Of a stretch of 64,000 nucleotides of DNA, positions 58,801 through 64,000 are shown one piece after another. The notes below the pieces were generated by a model. That model searched no databases and was not told the DNA's origin. It saw only the letters and a list, made by a program, of their open reading frames with translations. Each line of letters opens with the position of its first letter. Position 1 is the stretch's first letter. The position numbers and the translations under genes are program-made. This DNA is from Chionis minor (taxonomy: Eukaryota > Chordata > Aves > Charadriiformes > Chionididae). The stretch is from NCBI GenBank assembly GCA_013398295.1, contig VZSF01003002.1, positions 613,905-677,904 of the forward strand. The letters are read 5' to 3'.

Positions 58801-60461
58801 TCAGCGGCCATGCAGTGGCTGTGGAAATATTAATGCTCAGGAGATGGGCTTTAGGTAATCAATTGGCATCTTTTAACTATCTTACTTTATTCATTACTTT
58901 GCAATTAGCAAGACAGTTATTGATTGTTAACCAAATGCCAGATGATTGTGAAAGTACATGTGCTGAAGAAAGAAACCAGTGCAGCAGAAATATATTCCCT
59001 GCTCTGCACACAAGGTACACCAATGTAAAAGGGCCCAGTCTGTGCTCTCAGGAGGACACCTGCTGATAAGTCTGAGTGCAGAATAGCCGTATCAGGATCA
59101 GACCTGTCATTGCTTCATTAAAATGCAGTGACACTTGAAAACTAAGTTCCTGGAGAGCTCTGTGAATGGTGCAGGACAGGAGCTCCATCTTGATTTGGAG
59201 GGCACTTCTGAAGCCTTTTGATACCCCTCCATTTTAACTTCCCCAGATTTGAAGGACCCAAGGTACATTCCCAAGACACATAAGAAGAAAACGGAACTGC
59301 TTTAGCTAACCTCTGCCGATATCCCAGGCAGTTGGTGGGTGCACTGCAGACCCCATTTTTGAATGGCGCAGATGCAGTGCTGAACGTGGCATGTTACGAC
59401 AGAGGCACATGCAACGCCAGGAGAAAGGAAGAGTCCCTGGCACAGGCTCAGTGTGTGACCGGGAGCAGGGACCACCACGAGTAGTCTCAGCATTTGACAA
59501 TAACTTCCCATTTTCATGGTCTGGTTCCAGAATACATCCCCATCAAGTCTCCGGTCAAACTGGCCAGAGATCTCCCCATTATACTGAGTTTTAGTACAAA
59601 ACGTAGGTGTATCAGATACAGCCATTTTGTAATATAACTTACTGATGTATCCAAAGGTATTTTTCCTCAAACTTTCTGGTTCACAAGAAGGCAGGGAGGG
59701 AGAGGTGAGATGATTGTTTCTGACAGCCAGTTTTTTGATAAATAAAAGCTTCCCATGTCCTGAAGTTTGTCCTGTACAGGCTGTGAGTTTGCAGAAGCTT
59801 CCAAGGCCGCCCCCAAGGAACCTACCCAAGCACTGGGTGCAGGAAGGAAGGAGGAAACCTGCCTCCCTTTTCTTTCCTGGAGCAGGCTGACACGATGCAG
59901 TGTTTCAGGTGGCTGCCAGCACTGGCGCATCATTAGTGCTCCAGGGGAAGGAAGCCTGGAAGCAGTGCTGGATTCTAGGTCTGGCTTTGCAGGTCAGCAC
60001 CAGAAATAGGGAAAGGACCTCAGTAGTCAACAGCAGCTTGCAGGTGTCACCCTGGGGAAACACTGAGGTGCCCTCCCTGGGATTTGGGGGGGGGGGGGGG
60101 TTCCCTTCCTGACGGCCAGCCTTTCTGCTTCACATCCAGGGGAGCATCCACGGTGGTGGGGGCTCAGGCCAGTGTAAAGCTTGTTGAATGTCTTGCCTGG
60201 TAGAGCCTGCCGGATGCATGGTCCCTGGCTGCTCCCGTCAGGCACAGGCTCAACTACTGGCTGACCAGATCTTTGTATTTTTGCCTCCAAAGGTACCGTG
60301 TTGTCGTCCCATACCCGCCGCAGAGTGAGGCAGAGATTGAACTGAAGGAAGGTGACATTGTGTTTGTGCACAAGAAACGGGAGGACGGCTGGTACAAAGG
60401 GACGTTGCAGAGGAACGGCAGGACAGGCCTCTTCCCAGGGAGCTTTGTTGAGAGCTTCTGA
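1474..60461 (+). CDS. SH3RF3: SH3RF3 (POSH2), 3' part: join of seven coding exons
   Basis: The join is 1474-1857, 14792-14892, 19016-19186, 22460-22710, 26804-27108, 49994-50331, 60293-60461. It gives 572 residues plus stop, with GT-AG introns and an unbroken frame. SH3RF3 is a RING-type E3 ubiquitin ligase and scaffold of the POSH family. Family members bind GTP-Rac and assemble mixed-lineage kinases, MKK4/7 and JNK. The RING and the first two SH3 domains must lie upstream of the window. In order, the window encodes the Rac-binding/partial CRIB region, SH3-3, a Ser/Pro/Thr/Ala-rich linker, a basic [12 protein letters not shown] block and SH3-4. I recognise it as SH3RF3 rather than the paralogue SH3RF1 from stretches such as [18 protein letters not shown] and the ending FPGSFVESF (SH3RF1 ends differently, with FVENI). 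This is identification from memory of the family, not from an alignment run. Confidence 0.96.
1858..14791 (+). other. SH3RF3 intron A-B (12.9 kb)
   Basis: This is AT-rich non-coding sequence between exons A and B. The only mobile element I can name is a CR1 3' end at about 3025-3180. A 13-base tandem duplication containing TATTTATGCAGC lies at 8988-9012. The rest holds scattered short open frames of the length expected by chance. I recognise no RNA gene. Confidence 0.8.
3025..3180 (-). mobile_element. CR1 LINE 3' end, truncated
   Basis: The plus strand reads as the reverse complement of the avian CR1 3' UTR: a degenerate octamer tail (ATCACATAATCACAGAACGG), then GTTGGAAGGGACCTTCAGAAA, CTAGTCCAACCCCCCTGCCAAAGCAGG, and GGACACTCCACAACCTCTCTG. 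Similarity stops at about 3180. It is a 5'-truncated insertion of about 155 bases, the usual form of CR1 in birds, with no coding part. Confidence 0.9.
14792..14892 (+). CDS. SH3RF3: SH3RF3 exon B: linker before SH3-3
   Basis: The acceptor is TGTTTTCAG|GATTCC and the donor AATAT|GTAAGC. The exon is 101 nt, entering in phase 0 and leaving in phase 2. It encodes a Ser/Thr/Gly linker beginning [13 protein letters not shown] and ending [14 protein letters not shown], which is the conserved lead-in to the third SH3 domain in SH3RF3. The last two bases (AT) join the first base of the next exon (C) to make an Ile codon; I recall Val at this position in the human protein. The exon is shorter than most automatic ORF cut-offs and is placed by homology plus splice sites. 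Confidence 0.93.
14893..19015 (+). other. SH3RF3 intron B-C (4.1 kb)
   Basis: This is non-coding sequence with a short alternating GT/GC stretch at 14936-14960 just after exon B. There is a palindrome plus hairpin at 18315-18348, and three copies of ACCACCATTTCT at 18855-18907 close to the acceptor of exon C. An open frame at 16298-16684 (128 codons) matches nothing known to me. I see no mobile element. Confidence 0.8.
19016..19186 (+). CDS. SH3RF3: SH3RF3 exon C: third SH3 domain
   Basis: The acceptor is CTCTCCCCACAG at 19015 and the donor TTTCAAG|GTGAGG at 19187. The exon is 171 nt (57 codons' worth), phase 2 at both ends. It is essentially one SH3 domain: the ALYAY motif (variant of ALYDY) near the start, the acidic DELELRKGE of the RT loop, the GWFKG tryptophan motif, and GVFPGNYV with the 3-10 helix residues and the conserved Pro/Tyr of the ligand groove. 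All the usual aromatic groove residues are present, so the domain should bind PxxP-type ligands. Because it is symmetric, skipping it would remove just this domain without a frameshift. Confidence 0.97.
19187..22459 (+). other. SH3RF3 intron C-D (3.3 kb)
   Basis: This is non-coding sequence. About 21170-21530 is pyrimidine-rich (many CTTTCT, TCCTCT and CCTCC runs), which creates several overlapping chance open frames. I recognise no mobile element or RNA gene. Confidence 0.8.
22460..22710 (+). CDS. SH3RF3: SH3RF3 exon D: Ser/Pro/Ala-rich linker
   Basis: The acceptor is TCTCCATGCAG at 22459 and the donor CAGATGG|GTACGT at 22711. The exon is 251 nt, entering in phase 2 and leaving in phase 1. 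It starts [16 protein letters not shown] (the R is shared with exon C) and runs through [13 protein letters not shown] and [14 protein letters not shown]. It aligns in order with the human linker segments I remember as RVPAGGAGPPRN, PALPITTPQAHAQ and LRHSAQPTASQAR. The region is low in complexity, predicted to be disordered, and rich in Pro, Ser and Thr, as expected between SH3 domains of a scaffold. Other frames across this exon also stay open for 60-130 codons because the exon is GC-rich; only this frame matches the family. Confidence 0.93.
23515..23600 (-). repeat. Possible ancient CR1/L3-like 3' fragment
   Basis: The stretch GACCACCTAATCTCACCTCC followed by AACACAGTCCAGACCA resembles, in reverse complement, the 3' end of old amniote CR1/L3 elements (the 'ATCATCTAGTCTGACCTCCTG' type motif followed by 'AACACAGGCCA'). 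Similarity is short and diverged, so it may be coincidence. Confidence 0.3.
26411..26512 (+). mobile_element. CR1 LINE 3' end, about 100 bases
   Basis: The sequence GGACCTGCTCTGGCAGGGGG, TTGGACCAGAGGATCTCCAG and AGGTCCCTTCCAAGCCCTAA is the standard avian CR1 3' UTR. It ends in the octamer tail ATTCTATGATTCTATGATTC (26490-26509). It is heavily 5'-truncated and non-coding. A 19-base palindrome directly precedes it. Confidence 0.95.
26804..27108 (+). CDS. SH3RF3: SH3RF3 exon E: Pro/Ala/Ser-rich linker
   Basis: The acceptor is CCTCCCTCCACAG at 26803 and the donor GAGAAG|GTAAGA at 27109. The exon is 305 nt, entering in phase 1 and leaving in phase 0. The frame contains [35 protein letters not shown], then [20 protein letters not shown] and ends KAEERKNEK. 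All of these have direct counterparts in mammalian SH3RF3. It is GC- and CpG-rich with several Pro-rich stretches that could serve as SH3 ligands. A longer open frame (26734-27351) runs through both splice sites, but the part outside the exon is intron read-through. Confidence 0.94.
28169..28357 (+). other. Exon-like open frame, unrecognised
   Basis: The frame is open from 28169 to a TGA at 28355. It contains a good acceptor (GTGCCTTTCAG ending 28190) and a weak donor (TATG|GTATAT at 28335). The exon so defined is 144 nt and symmetric (phase 1 at both ends). From about 28240 on, codon use is strongly coding-like, with mostly C or G in third positions. It encodes [27 protein letters not shown] and similar, with four Cys residues in a short span. 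I do not recognise the protein. It cannot be a simple SH3RF3 cassette, because exon E ends in phase 0 and would meet an immediate TGA. It may be an exon of another transcript, a retrocopy piece, or chance. Confidence 0.3.
34211..34251. repeat. Alternating purine-pyrimidine (GT/GC) stretch
   Basis: The sequence is irregular GTGTGTGTGCATG, GCACGTGTGCGTGTC and CGTGTGAGC. It is a degenerate GT microsatellite with Z-DNA-like alternation. No function is implied. Confidence 0.6.
34777..35294 (+). mobile_element. CR1 LINE, 3' part with remains of ORF2 C-terminus
   Basis: About 520 bases of CR1. The first part reads as the conserved end of ORF2 (CTCTGGAGCCCCCAACATAA; then ATGATAAGATGGCTGGAGCA). It shifts frame near 34900 (the 'GAGAAGGCTGGGTTTGTTCAG' segment), then stays open from 34913 to 35206 with [40 protein letters not shown] and [20 protein letters not shown]. 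The 3' UTR follows (GAAGGTGTCCCTGCCCATGG) with the octamer end ATTCTATGATTCTATGA. The frameshift and 5' truncation make it a dead copy. It lies in the sense orientation of SH3RF3. Confidence 0.96.
36850..38345 (-). mobile_element. Ancient CR1/L3-like LINE fragment, interrupted by an LTR
   Basis: In reverse complement this matches the conserved 3' ORF2 region of old amniote CR1/L3 LINEs in collinear order. Plus-strand landmarks: CTGTCTAACTTTCTTAAAAT; GAGCAATCTATTCC; CTCTGATTGTACTTTCAGCT; CAGAGCTGCTGGCTGGCCAG; TTTGTATCTGTGTGTTTGAT; AATTGTTCTGAATTCTTACC (37539-37558). After the LTR it resumes with CCCTCCAACTGCTTGCAG (38161), AAGTAATTAATGAGAAGATT and CCCAGTTTGACAGGAAGTCA. About 900 bases of the LINE remain, much diverged and with many stops. 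Start and end are approximate. It predates the LTR inside it. Confidence 0.75.
37573..38160 (-). mobile_element. Solo LTR of an avian endogenous retrovirus
   Basis: A 588-base block in reverse orientation that begins TGTATGGATTTTAGCTGGGA (from 38160) and ends GGTTAAACCACACCA (37573), so it has the TG...CA ends of an LTR. I recognise the 'TAGCTGGGATAGAGTTAATT' start from an LTR family common in neoavian genomes; I cannot give the subfamily. On its sense strand a TATA-like AATAAAA lies about 270 bases in (37882-37888) and ATTAAA at about 460 bases (37695-37700), fitting promoter and polyadenylation positions. No internal retroviral genes flank it, so it is a solo LTR left by recombination. Target duplications are not clear (CTTTC versus CCCTC). 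It sits within an older LINE. Confidence 0.88.
38430..38465 (-). repeat. Possible short CR1-like tail fragment
   Basis: The stretch GAGTACAAGATTGGAAGGGACCTCTC resembles the reverse complement of the CR1 3' UTR core (GGTCCCTTCCAA). It is short and could be chance or a remnant tied to the neighbouring ancient LINE. Confidence 0.25.
42410..43080 (-). mobile_element. Second ancient L3/CR1-like LINE fragment
   Basis: In reverse complement this follows the conserved 3' ORF2 region of old L3/CR1-type LINEs. Plus-strand landmarks in order: CCTTGCTAGATCTGTTCTCC; TGAACCTGTTCATACTTTTG; GTGTGAAAAAGTACTTCCTA; CTGATAATCTCATTAAGTTC; TGCCCTTCTCTGTGCTG; GTGGCCAGAACGGGACACAG; CTTTCCTAACAATTCTCAG; TTTTGCCTTCTTGACACTGC. 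It is heavily diverged with many stops, so it is a fossil. It belongs to a different sub-branch from the 36850 fragment, judging by landmark wording. Confidence 0.75.
44570..44592. repeat. 23-base inverted repeat
   Basis: ATTAGTGACT at 44570-44579 is followed by ATA and its exact reverse complement AGTCACTAAT at 44583-44592. The half-site TGACT...AGTCA resembles spaced bZIP half-sites. Confidence 0.7.
47787..47825. promoter_or_regulatory. 12-bp hairpin made of SOX-like sites
   Basis: ACAATAGCCATT at 47787-47798 and its exact reverse complement AATGGCTATTGT at 47814-47825 are separated by 15 bases. Each arm contains an ACAAT-type SOX core on one strand, and CACAATGG at 47811-47818 overlaps the right arm. 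Facing SOX sites are a known arrangement for SOXE dimers; binding here is inferred only. Confidence 0.35.
49994..50331 (+). CDS. SH3RF3: SH3RF3 exon F: conserved basic [11 protein letters not shown] block
   Basis: The acceptor is GTTCCTTTGCAG at 49993 and the donor GGGAAAG|GTAAGC at 50332. The exon is 338 nt, entering in phase 0 and leaving in phase 2. It starts [19 protein letters not shown] and continues with [41 protein letters not shown] and [14 protein letters not shown]. This block is strongly conserved between SH3RF1 and SH3RF3, including the GRAGSCP motif, and is the best coding match in the window after the two SH3 exons. It is separated from exon E by a 22.9 kb intron. Confidence 0.96.
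52181..52310. repeat. Possible ancient interspersed repeat (TAAATCAGT-type)
   Basis: Repeated, partly inverted units such as GCTAAATCAATATAAACCAG, CATCAGTTTAGATTAATG and GTGTAACTAAATCAGTGG resemble an old element seen in reptile and bird genomes with alternating TAAATC/TTTAGTT units. The family assignment is a guess. Confidence 0.3.
54212..54235. repeat. Short GT microsatellite
   Basis: GCGTGCATGTGTGTGTGTGC is a run of alternating purine-pyrimidine with about five uninterrupted TG units. Confidence 0.7.
54551..54761. repeat. Ancient element with inverted ends
   Basis: The left end (CCCAATTCAAGGAAGCATTC then AAGCATGTGCTTAACGCCCA) and the right end (CACACGGTTAAGTGCTTCTC then TGACTAGGGG) are imperfect inverted copies of each other. 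Both match a motif common in sauropsid genomes, 'GCATGTGCTTAAC' next to 'CCATTGACTTCAAT'. This looks like a fossil non-autonomous element of about 210 bases. I cannot name the family with certainty. Confidence 0.5.
60086..60100 (+). repeat. Homopolymer run of 15 G
   Basis: There are fifteen consecutive G bases about 190 bases upstream of the last coding exon. Such runs are prone to length error in sequencing and to replication slippage. Confidence 0.9.
60293..60461 (+). CDS. SH3RF3: SH3RF3 exon G: C-terminal fourth SH3 domain and stop
   Basis: The acceptor is TTTGCCTCCAAAG at 60292. The exon is 169 nt: one base completing an Arg codon begun in exon F, then 55 codons and TGA at 60459-60461. 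It encodes the whole C-terminal SH3 domain: [21 protein letters not shown], then the [14 protein letters not shown] groove region and the terminal FPGSFVESF. The first aromatic motif is YRVVVPYPP instead of ALYDY, a feature shared with the last SH3 domain of both POSH proteins, so it is a family trait and not decay. The sequence is close to identical to the mammalian domain. Confidence 0.97.
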
Positions 60462-61908
60462 GGACGGCTCGCCACTCTCTCAACTGGAGGAGCTTTCAGG
60501 GGAAACTGCATAGCACAAGAAGAGACAGCAAAGGGAAACTGGACTGATAACCACTGCCATTTTTATTTCCAAAGACTCCCCCCAGGCCCTTCAGTCTACA
60601 GCTCTGGAGACGCAGTGTCCCACTGTGCTCCTGAGACCGTGTGCGGTGCATACCGTGGTATGTTGAAGTAGTGCCTTCCACCTGGAATCACAGACTGAAA
60701 GGACGCCCATCTGGACTGTACGTAACCTGAACTCTGGCTGTTAACCCTTTGTGTAAATTATAGAGAAGATATCTTTAAAAAAAAATTAAGAAGAAAGTTG
60801 TTATATTGCTGTAACTTATTTGTCAGAGCTGCAGTGTTCTTTTTACTGGCCTATGCAAGATGGATTTGAGAGTTCAAGGAGGTGTGCTAGGAAGCTCTTA
60901 AACTGGGATTTCATTTTTCCCGAGGGAAAAAGAGGGAGGGGGAGGGTGGAGAAAACCCCAGCTAAAGATCGGTGCATCGTCGTGCAAGAAAGAATGAGGA
61001 GTCCAAAACGTTAATGTCATGCTTTCTATATACCTCAAAGATATGCTGCGCAAGTTTGTCAGTGAGTGTGTTAGTGCTCAGAGTCCCCTACCATCTGGTG
61101 TCCCGGCGCTGCCACCGGGGAGGTCCTGGAGGAAGTACAGCTCCACCATTAAACTGTGGTTATTTGAGCAGAATCCCTTTTGCCTGTCTTCTGCCCTTAT
61201 TATATGCAGCATGGATTTTTGTCCTTCAGTATCACTTTCCATCGCTTTTTTGTATGACGTACCTTTTTACTGTAAGAATTGCTCTACTTTATATATATTC
61301 CTACTAGATCAGACATTTCCTCTTTTTCATACATCTGGTGCTATTTTTTTTAATTGTTAAAGATTTGGTTTGGTTAAACAGAGAGGCTGCAACAAGATTT
61401 ACGTTCAACATATGAAATTAGAAGCGTACCTTAAGATCGAGATCAGACTGCTTGTTCGTGCTTCGTAGAGGACAAGAGAAAAAGCCGCTTGGTCACCGAT
61501 AAATATACCTAGGGGAGCGTGCCAGTGCAACACGCATGTGCTTGCTCTCTCCTACATATTTAGAGTGGCTGAAGACCCGCGCTGAAGCACAGCGTTCTGT
61601 CTGGAGAGTGATAATTACTCCAGAATTGGAAGTAATTCCCGGAGGAGTCGCTTTAATTGACTTTTTCATGGTAATAAGAGGAACACTGCAGGTTCTAGCA
61701 CGCACGGGGACCGTGGAGTTTTCCTCTGTCATTGCATCACGGAGACAAGAGCTGATCTGCGATGGCTGTAATTAGCGCTATCGAAATGTGATTTCTTACT
61801 GTAGAGATGTACAGTTCTGGAGACTGTTCAGTTTCTTAACATGGTCAAGCTACAATACAAACCGTATCAGGCAATATAAGCTTCCATCTACCAGGGACTT
61901 AAAGGTGC

Positions 61909-61914
61909 AATAAA
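61909..61914 (+). promoter_or_regulatory. Proximal AATAAA polyadenylation signal
   Basis: This is a canonical hexamer about 1.45 kb after the stop codon, inside the inferred 3' UTR. Downstream T/G-rich sequence is modest (CCAGTTATTTGTATG), so it is weaker in context than the distal tandem signal. Confidence 0.35.
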
Positions 61915-62684
61915 AGTAAAGCAAGTTTAGCCAGTTATTTGTATGAAGCAGAATGAGGAAAAAATTCCATAATGCTATTGTGAGAGTATTTAAAAGGACA
62001 TCGGCTCTTGAGGAGTGAAACGTGATGAAAGGCTTTTCGTAGCTGTATCCGTACCTTGCCTTTGCCAGTGGCTGGCTGTTTGCCAAAGCCCCCATGTGGT
62101 GGTCGTTTAAAAGCGTGTCGGAGGCACTGTAACCTGGAGATGATCTTATTAAAAGGAAGAGGCCCGGTGGGTGAACATCATTACTGCGTTACCGGTATTT
62201 CATATGCGAAGGTGTAAGTTTTGTTTTCATTCAAGCCGCGTGTACTAGTACATATCAAAACCCATGTAAGTGAGCGTTCCTATTTAAGTTCAGCTCCGTG
62301 ACTTTGTTCTCTGTAAAATAAGTTTCTTCTTGCTGTCACATGTAACAAACCGATTCCAGAAACACAGTCCATGGCCAAGTATAGCACCTTCAAACAAGGA
62401 GGCATCATTTTCAGGGTGTTTCTTTTTATACTTAATGTTGCCGCATTTGTTCATATTCTAGATTGTAATGAGTCAGCCACTAAAAGTTTAGTTACTGGTG
62501 AGAGGAAATTGCCTTTTTATAACCAATAAGAGACTGAAGAAATGTCTTCTGGAAAGACTTGCTTGAGACTAGAGCCATATCTGTCCACTTATTTGGTCCA
62601 GATCAGAACTGGTATCACTGCACCTCAAACAGTGAACTGCACAGTTAGCAAGTCAGCAACGCCAAAATGCGTGTTATCAATTCC

Positions 62685-62690
62685 AATAAA
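62685..62690 (+). promoter_or_regulatory. Alternative AATAAA polyadenylation signal
   Basis: This is a canonical hexamer within the inferred 3' UTR, about 2.2 kb after the stop codon, with T/G-rich sequence about 40 bases downstream (GATTTTTTCTG). It could give a shorter transcript; use is not shown by sequence alone. Confidence 0.4.
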
Positions 62691-63042
62691 AATTCTGGGC
62701 TAGATCTGTCCGACATGAGGAGATTTTTTCTGACAAGTTACAGTGGTTAAAGTTCTCTTAAAATTCTGTTCCGTGAGTGTATTTACTACACTCAGAAAAA
62801 TGAAACAGGATGACGGCTTGCTTGCTGCCTATTGTGTTTAGCCAGATCTAAAATGGTTCCAGATTTCCACCTTTTCATGCTTAACTCTAACAGGACAGAA
62901 GTTAGTGTGTGAGAAGATCAAGGAAAACACGGAGATGTCGTGTCATGAAATCAGTGCTTTAAAATTTATTTTGCAGGGAGGATGATGTGTTTTCTGATGG
63001 ACAACAACCCTTCCAGTCATACCTCCTGCAATGAAAAATACT

Positions 63043-63066
63043 GGGGGGGTGGGGGGTGGTGTTGGG
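63043..63066 (+). other. G-quadruplex-capable G-rich block in the inferred 3' UTR
   Basis: Runs of 7, 6, 2 and 4 G are separated by one to four bases. The run of 7 can supply two tracts, so four tracts of at least three G are available. The G-rich strand is the sense strand of SH3RF3, so an RNA quadruplex is possible if the long 3' UTR is made. Confidence 0.5.
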
Positions 63067-63547
63067 GTGTTCTCTTTTGATAACAGCTGTTTCTGGCCCC
63101 TGTTTATTGCTCATCATCACAGTTTGGGTTACTGAGTAATCTTCTTGGACAAATCACTCCCATGCCAGGAGCACAAGTGCAGAACTTAATACAGCTCAGT
63201 GATACGAAAACGTGACCCAGTGTCATTTGGAAAGTCCTGGACTGAGAGAGGTTCGACTCGTACTGTGGTCTAATTTTTACCTGTCATACCAGCGAAGGTG
63301 GGGAGGAGGTGGCATCTGCATCTCCTACAATGGGGGGAAAAAAAAAGAAAAGACTCCTTCTGGAGGCCTCAGTTTGTAAAATGCCAGGTTTGCTCTTCTA
63401 GAAGTGGGTTCAAGTAATTGAACAATTCCTTTGAACTTTGCACAGCTCAGAAAATGTTTTTGTTATACATGAATGTTAACGTGATTTAGGAGATGTTGGC
63501 AGATATGAGTATAAATGAACTACAATGACTGTGTTTCTGATTCTTTA

Positions 63548-63558
63548 AATAAAATAAA
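63548..63558 (+). promoter_or_regulatory. Tandem polyadenylation signal (two overlapping AATAAA)
   Basis: AATAAA occurs at 63548-63553 and again at 63553-63558. A T/G-rich stretch (GAGGTTTCTGTCTCT) follows at about 63578, a suitable downstream element. This is the best candidate for the distal end of SH3RF3; a CR1 fragment begins about 115 bases later. Confidence 0.65.
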
Positions 63559-63689
63559 CATTAAGGCAACTTGACTGAGGTTTCTGTCTCTATTAGATGG
63601 CAAAGAGAACAAACAATGTAAGTGGCCTTGAGGTTCACAAAGAAAACAGGGAAGACCCCTCTGCAAACCCTGCTTTTTATGAGCCACCT

Positions 63690-64000
63690 CTACATCCTAC
63701 GTTTTAGGAAAGCAAAATTCCATCTCTTCAAGAAGTTCATCAATAGAACCCCCTGGGAAACTGCCCTCAGGGACACAGAACAGAGCTGGCAGATCTTTAA
63801 GGATGCTTTCCATAAAGCACAAGAACTCTCCATCACCAGGTGTAAGAAATCAGGAAAGGAAGGTGAGACATCAGCATGGCTGAGTTGGGACCTGCTGGTC
63901 AAACTAGAGGGCAAAAAGGAAATGCACAGATAGTGGAAGCAGGGACAGGTGTCCTGGGAAGAGCATGGGGACCCTGCCCGGTTGTGTAGGGATGGAGTCA
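63690..64000 (+). mobile_element. CR1 LINE ORF2 fragment, runs off the window edge
   Basis: The frame from 63703 reads FRKAKFHLFKKFINRTPWET, QSWQIFKDAFHKAQELSI, RCKKSGKEGE and LVKLEGKKEMHR. This is the segment between the endonuclease and reverse transcriptase parts of avian CR1 ORF2. A TAG at 63931 (one base from the usual CAG) breaks it, then the frame continues WKQGQVSWEE and LCRDGV to the edge. It is a decayed copy lying just after the inferred end of SH3RF3. The left boundary is approximate and the rest lies beyond the window. Confidence 0.9.

Larger units (their letters stand above)
50332..60292 (+). other. SH3RF3 intron F-G (10 kb)
   Basis: This is non-coding sequence before the last exon. 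It holds a possible old DNA repeat at 52181-52310, a homeobox-motif-rich block at 52680-52860, a GT stretch at 54212-54235 and an old element with inverted ends at 54551-54761. There is a pyrimidine-rich stretch at about 56190-56470, an octamer-containing block at 58190-58320 and a 15-base G run at 60086-60100. I see no recognisable second gene. Confidence 0.8.
60462..63575 (+). other. SH3RF3: Probable 3' UTR of SH3RF3
   Basis: About 3.1 kb runs from the stop codon to just beyond a tandem AATAAA pair at 63548-63558. I see no recognisable transposon here, in contrast to the flanking DNA, which fits an exon under some constraint. A middle part (about 61440-61800) keeps an unusual number of CpGs for this locus. 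A G-rich block lies at 63043-63066. Two earlier AATAAA signals (61909 and 62685) could give shorter 3' ends. The extent is inferred from signals only; no transcript evidence is available to me. Confidence 0.7.

Noticed and set aside
59302..59829. 175-codon minus-strand open frame before the last exon
   Set aside because: The translation has no family signature and its composition follows the local sequence; length alone is within chance for this window.
1..64000. Search for a CRISPR array, operon, phage or other microbial system
   Set aside because: The window is intron-bearing bird DNA with CR1 elements and no regularly spaced repeats or microbial gene organisation.
1..64000. tRNA, rRNA, snRNA or a clear miRNA hairpin
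   Set aside because: I saw no A-box/B-box pair, rRNA core or long imperfect hairpin that I could support. A covariance-model scan would be needed to exclude small RNAs.

Overview
The window is a piece of vertebrate nuclear DNA, almost certainly from a bird and probably from Neoaves. It is AT-rich, mostly intronic, and carries CR1 LINEs whose 3' ends finish in the ATTCTATG-type octamer repeat. It also carries a solo LTR of a type I recognise from neoavian genomes, and it has no mammalian Alu or L1 sequence. There is no bacterial, phage or CRISPR content.

One gene accounts for all recognisable host coding sequence: the 3' part of SH3RF3 (POSH2, a RING E3 ligase and SH3 scaffold), on the plus strand. 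Seven coding exons can be placed at splice-site level: 1474-1857, 14792-14892, 19016-19186, 22460-22710, 26804-27108, 49994-50331 and 60293-60461 (stop TGA 60459-60461). Together they give 1,719 nt, or 572 residues plus stop. All six internal introns are GT-AG and the frame closes across every junction. The RING finger and first two SH3 domains lie upstream of the window. What is here is the Rac-binding/partial-CRIB region with an expanded poly-alanine tract, SH3-3, a Ser/Pro/Thr-rich linker, the conserved [16 protein letters not shown] basic block and the C-terminal SH3-4. The 3' UTR probably runs from 60462 to a tandem AATAAA at 63548-63558, with earlier alternative signals.

Layout: 1-1473 is intron; 1858-14791 is a 12.9 kb intron with a CR1 3' end at about 3025-3180; 14893-26803 holds three introns of 3-4 kb, with a CR1 3' end at 26411-26512; 27109-49993 is a 22.9 kb intron that holds most of the mobile DNA. 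That DNA comprises a CR1 3' fragment with remains of its ORF2 (34777-35294), an ancient L3/CR1-like LINE (about 36850-38345) split by a solo LTR (37573-38160), and another ancient L3/CR1-like LINE (about 42410-43080). 50332-60292 is a 10 kb intron with old inverted-repeat DNA. After the gene, another CR1 ORF2 fragment runs off the right edge.

I did not find a new multi-gene system. The most useful leads are: an unexplained exon-like open frame with coding-type codon use at 28169-28357; two coding exons (Rac-binding exon and SH3-3 exon) that are frame-neutral, so could be skipped; a 12-bp hairpin built from SOX-like sites at 47787-47825; and several homeobox/TCF/POU motif-dense stretches that may be conserved enhancers.
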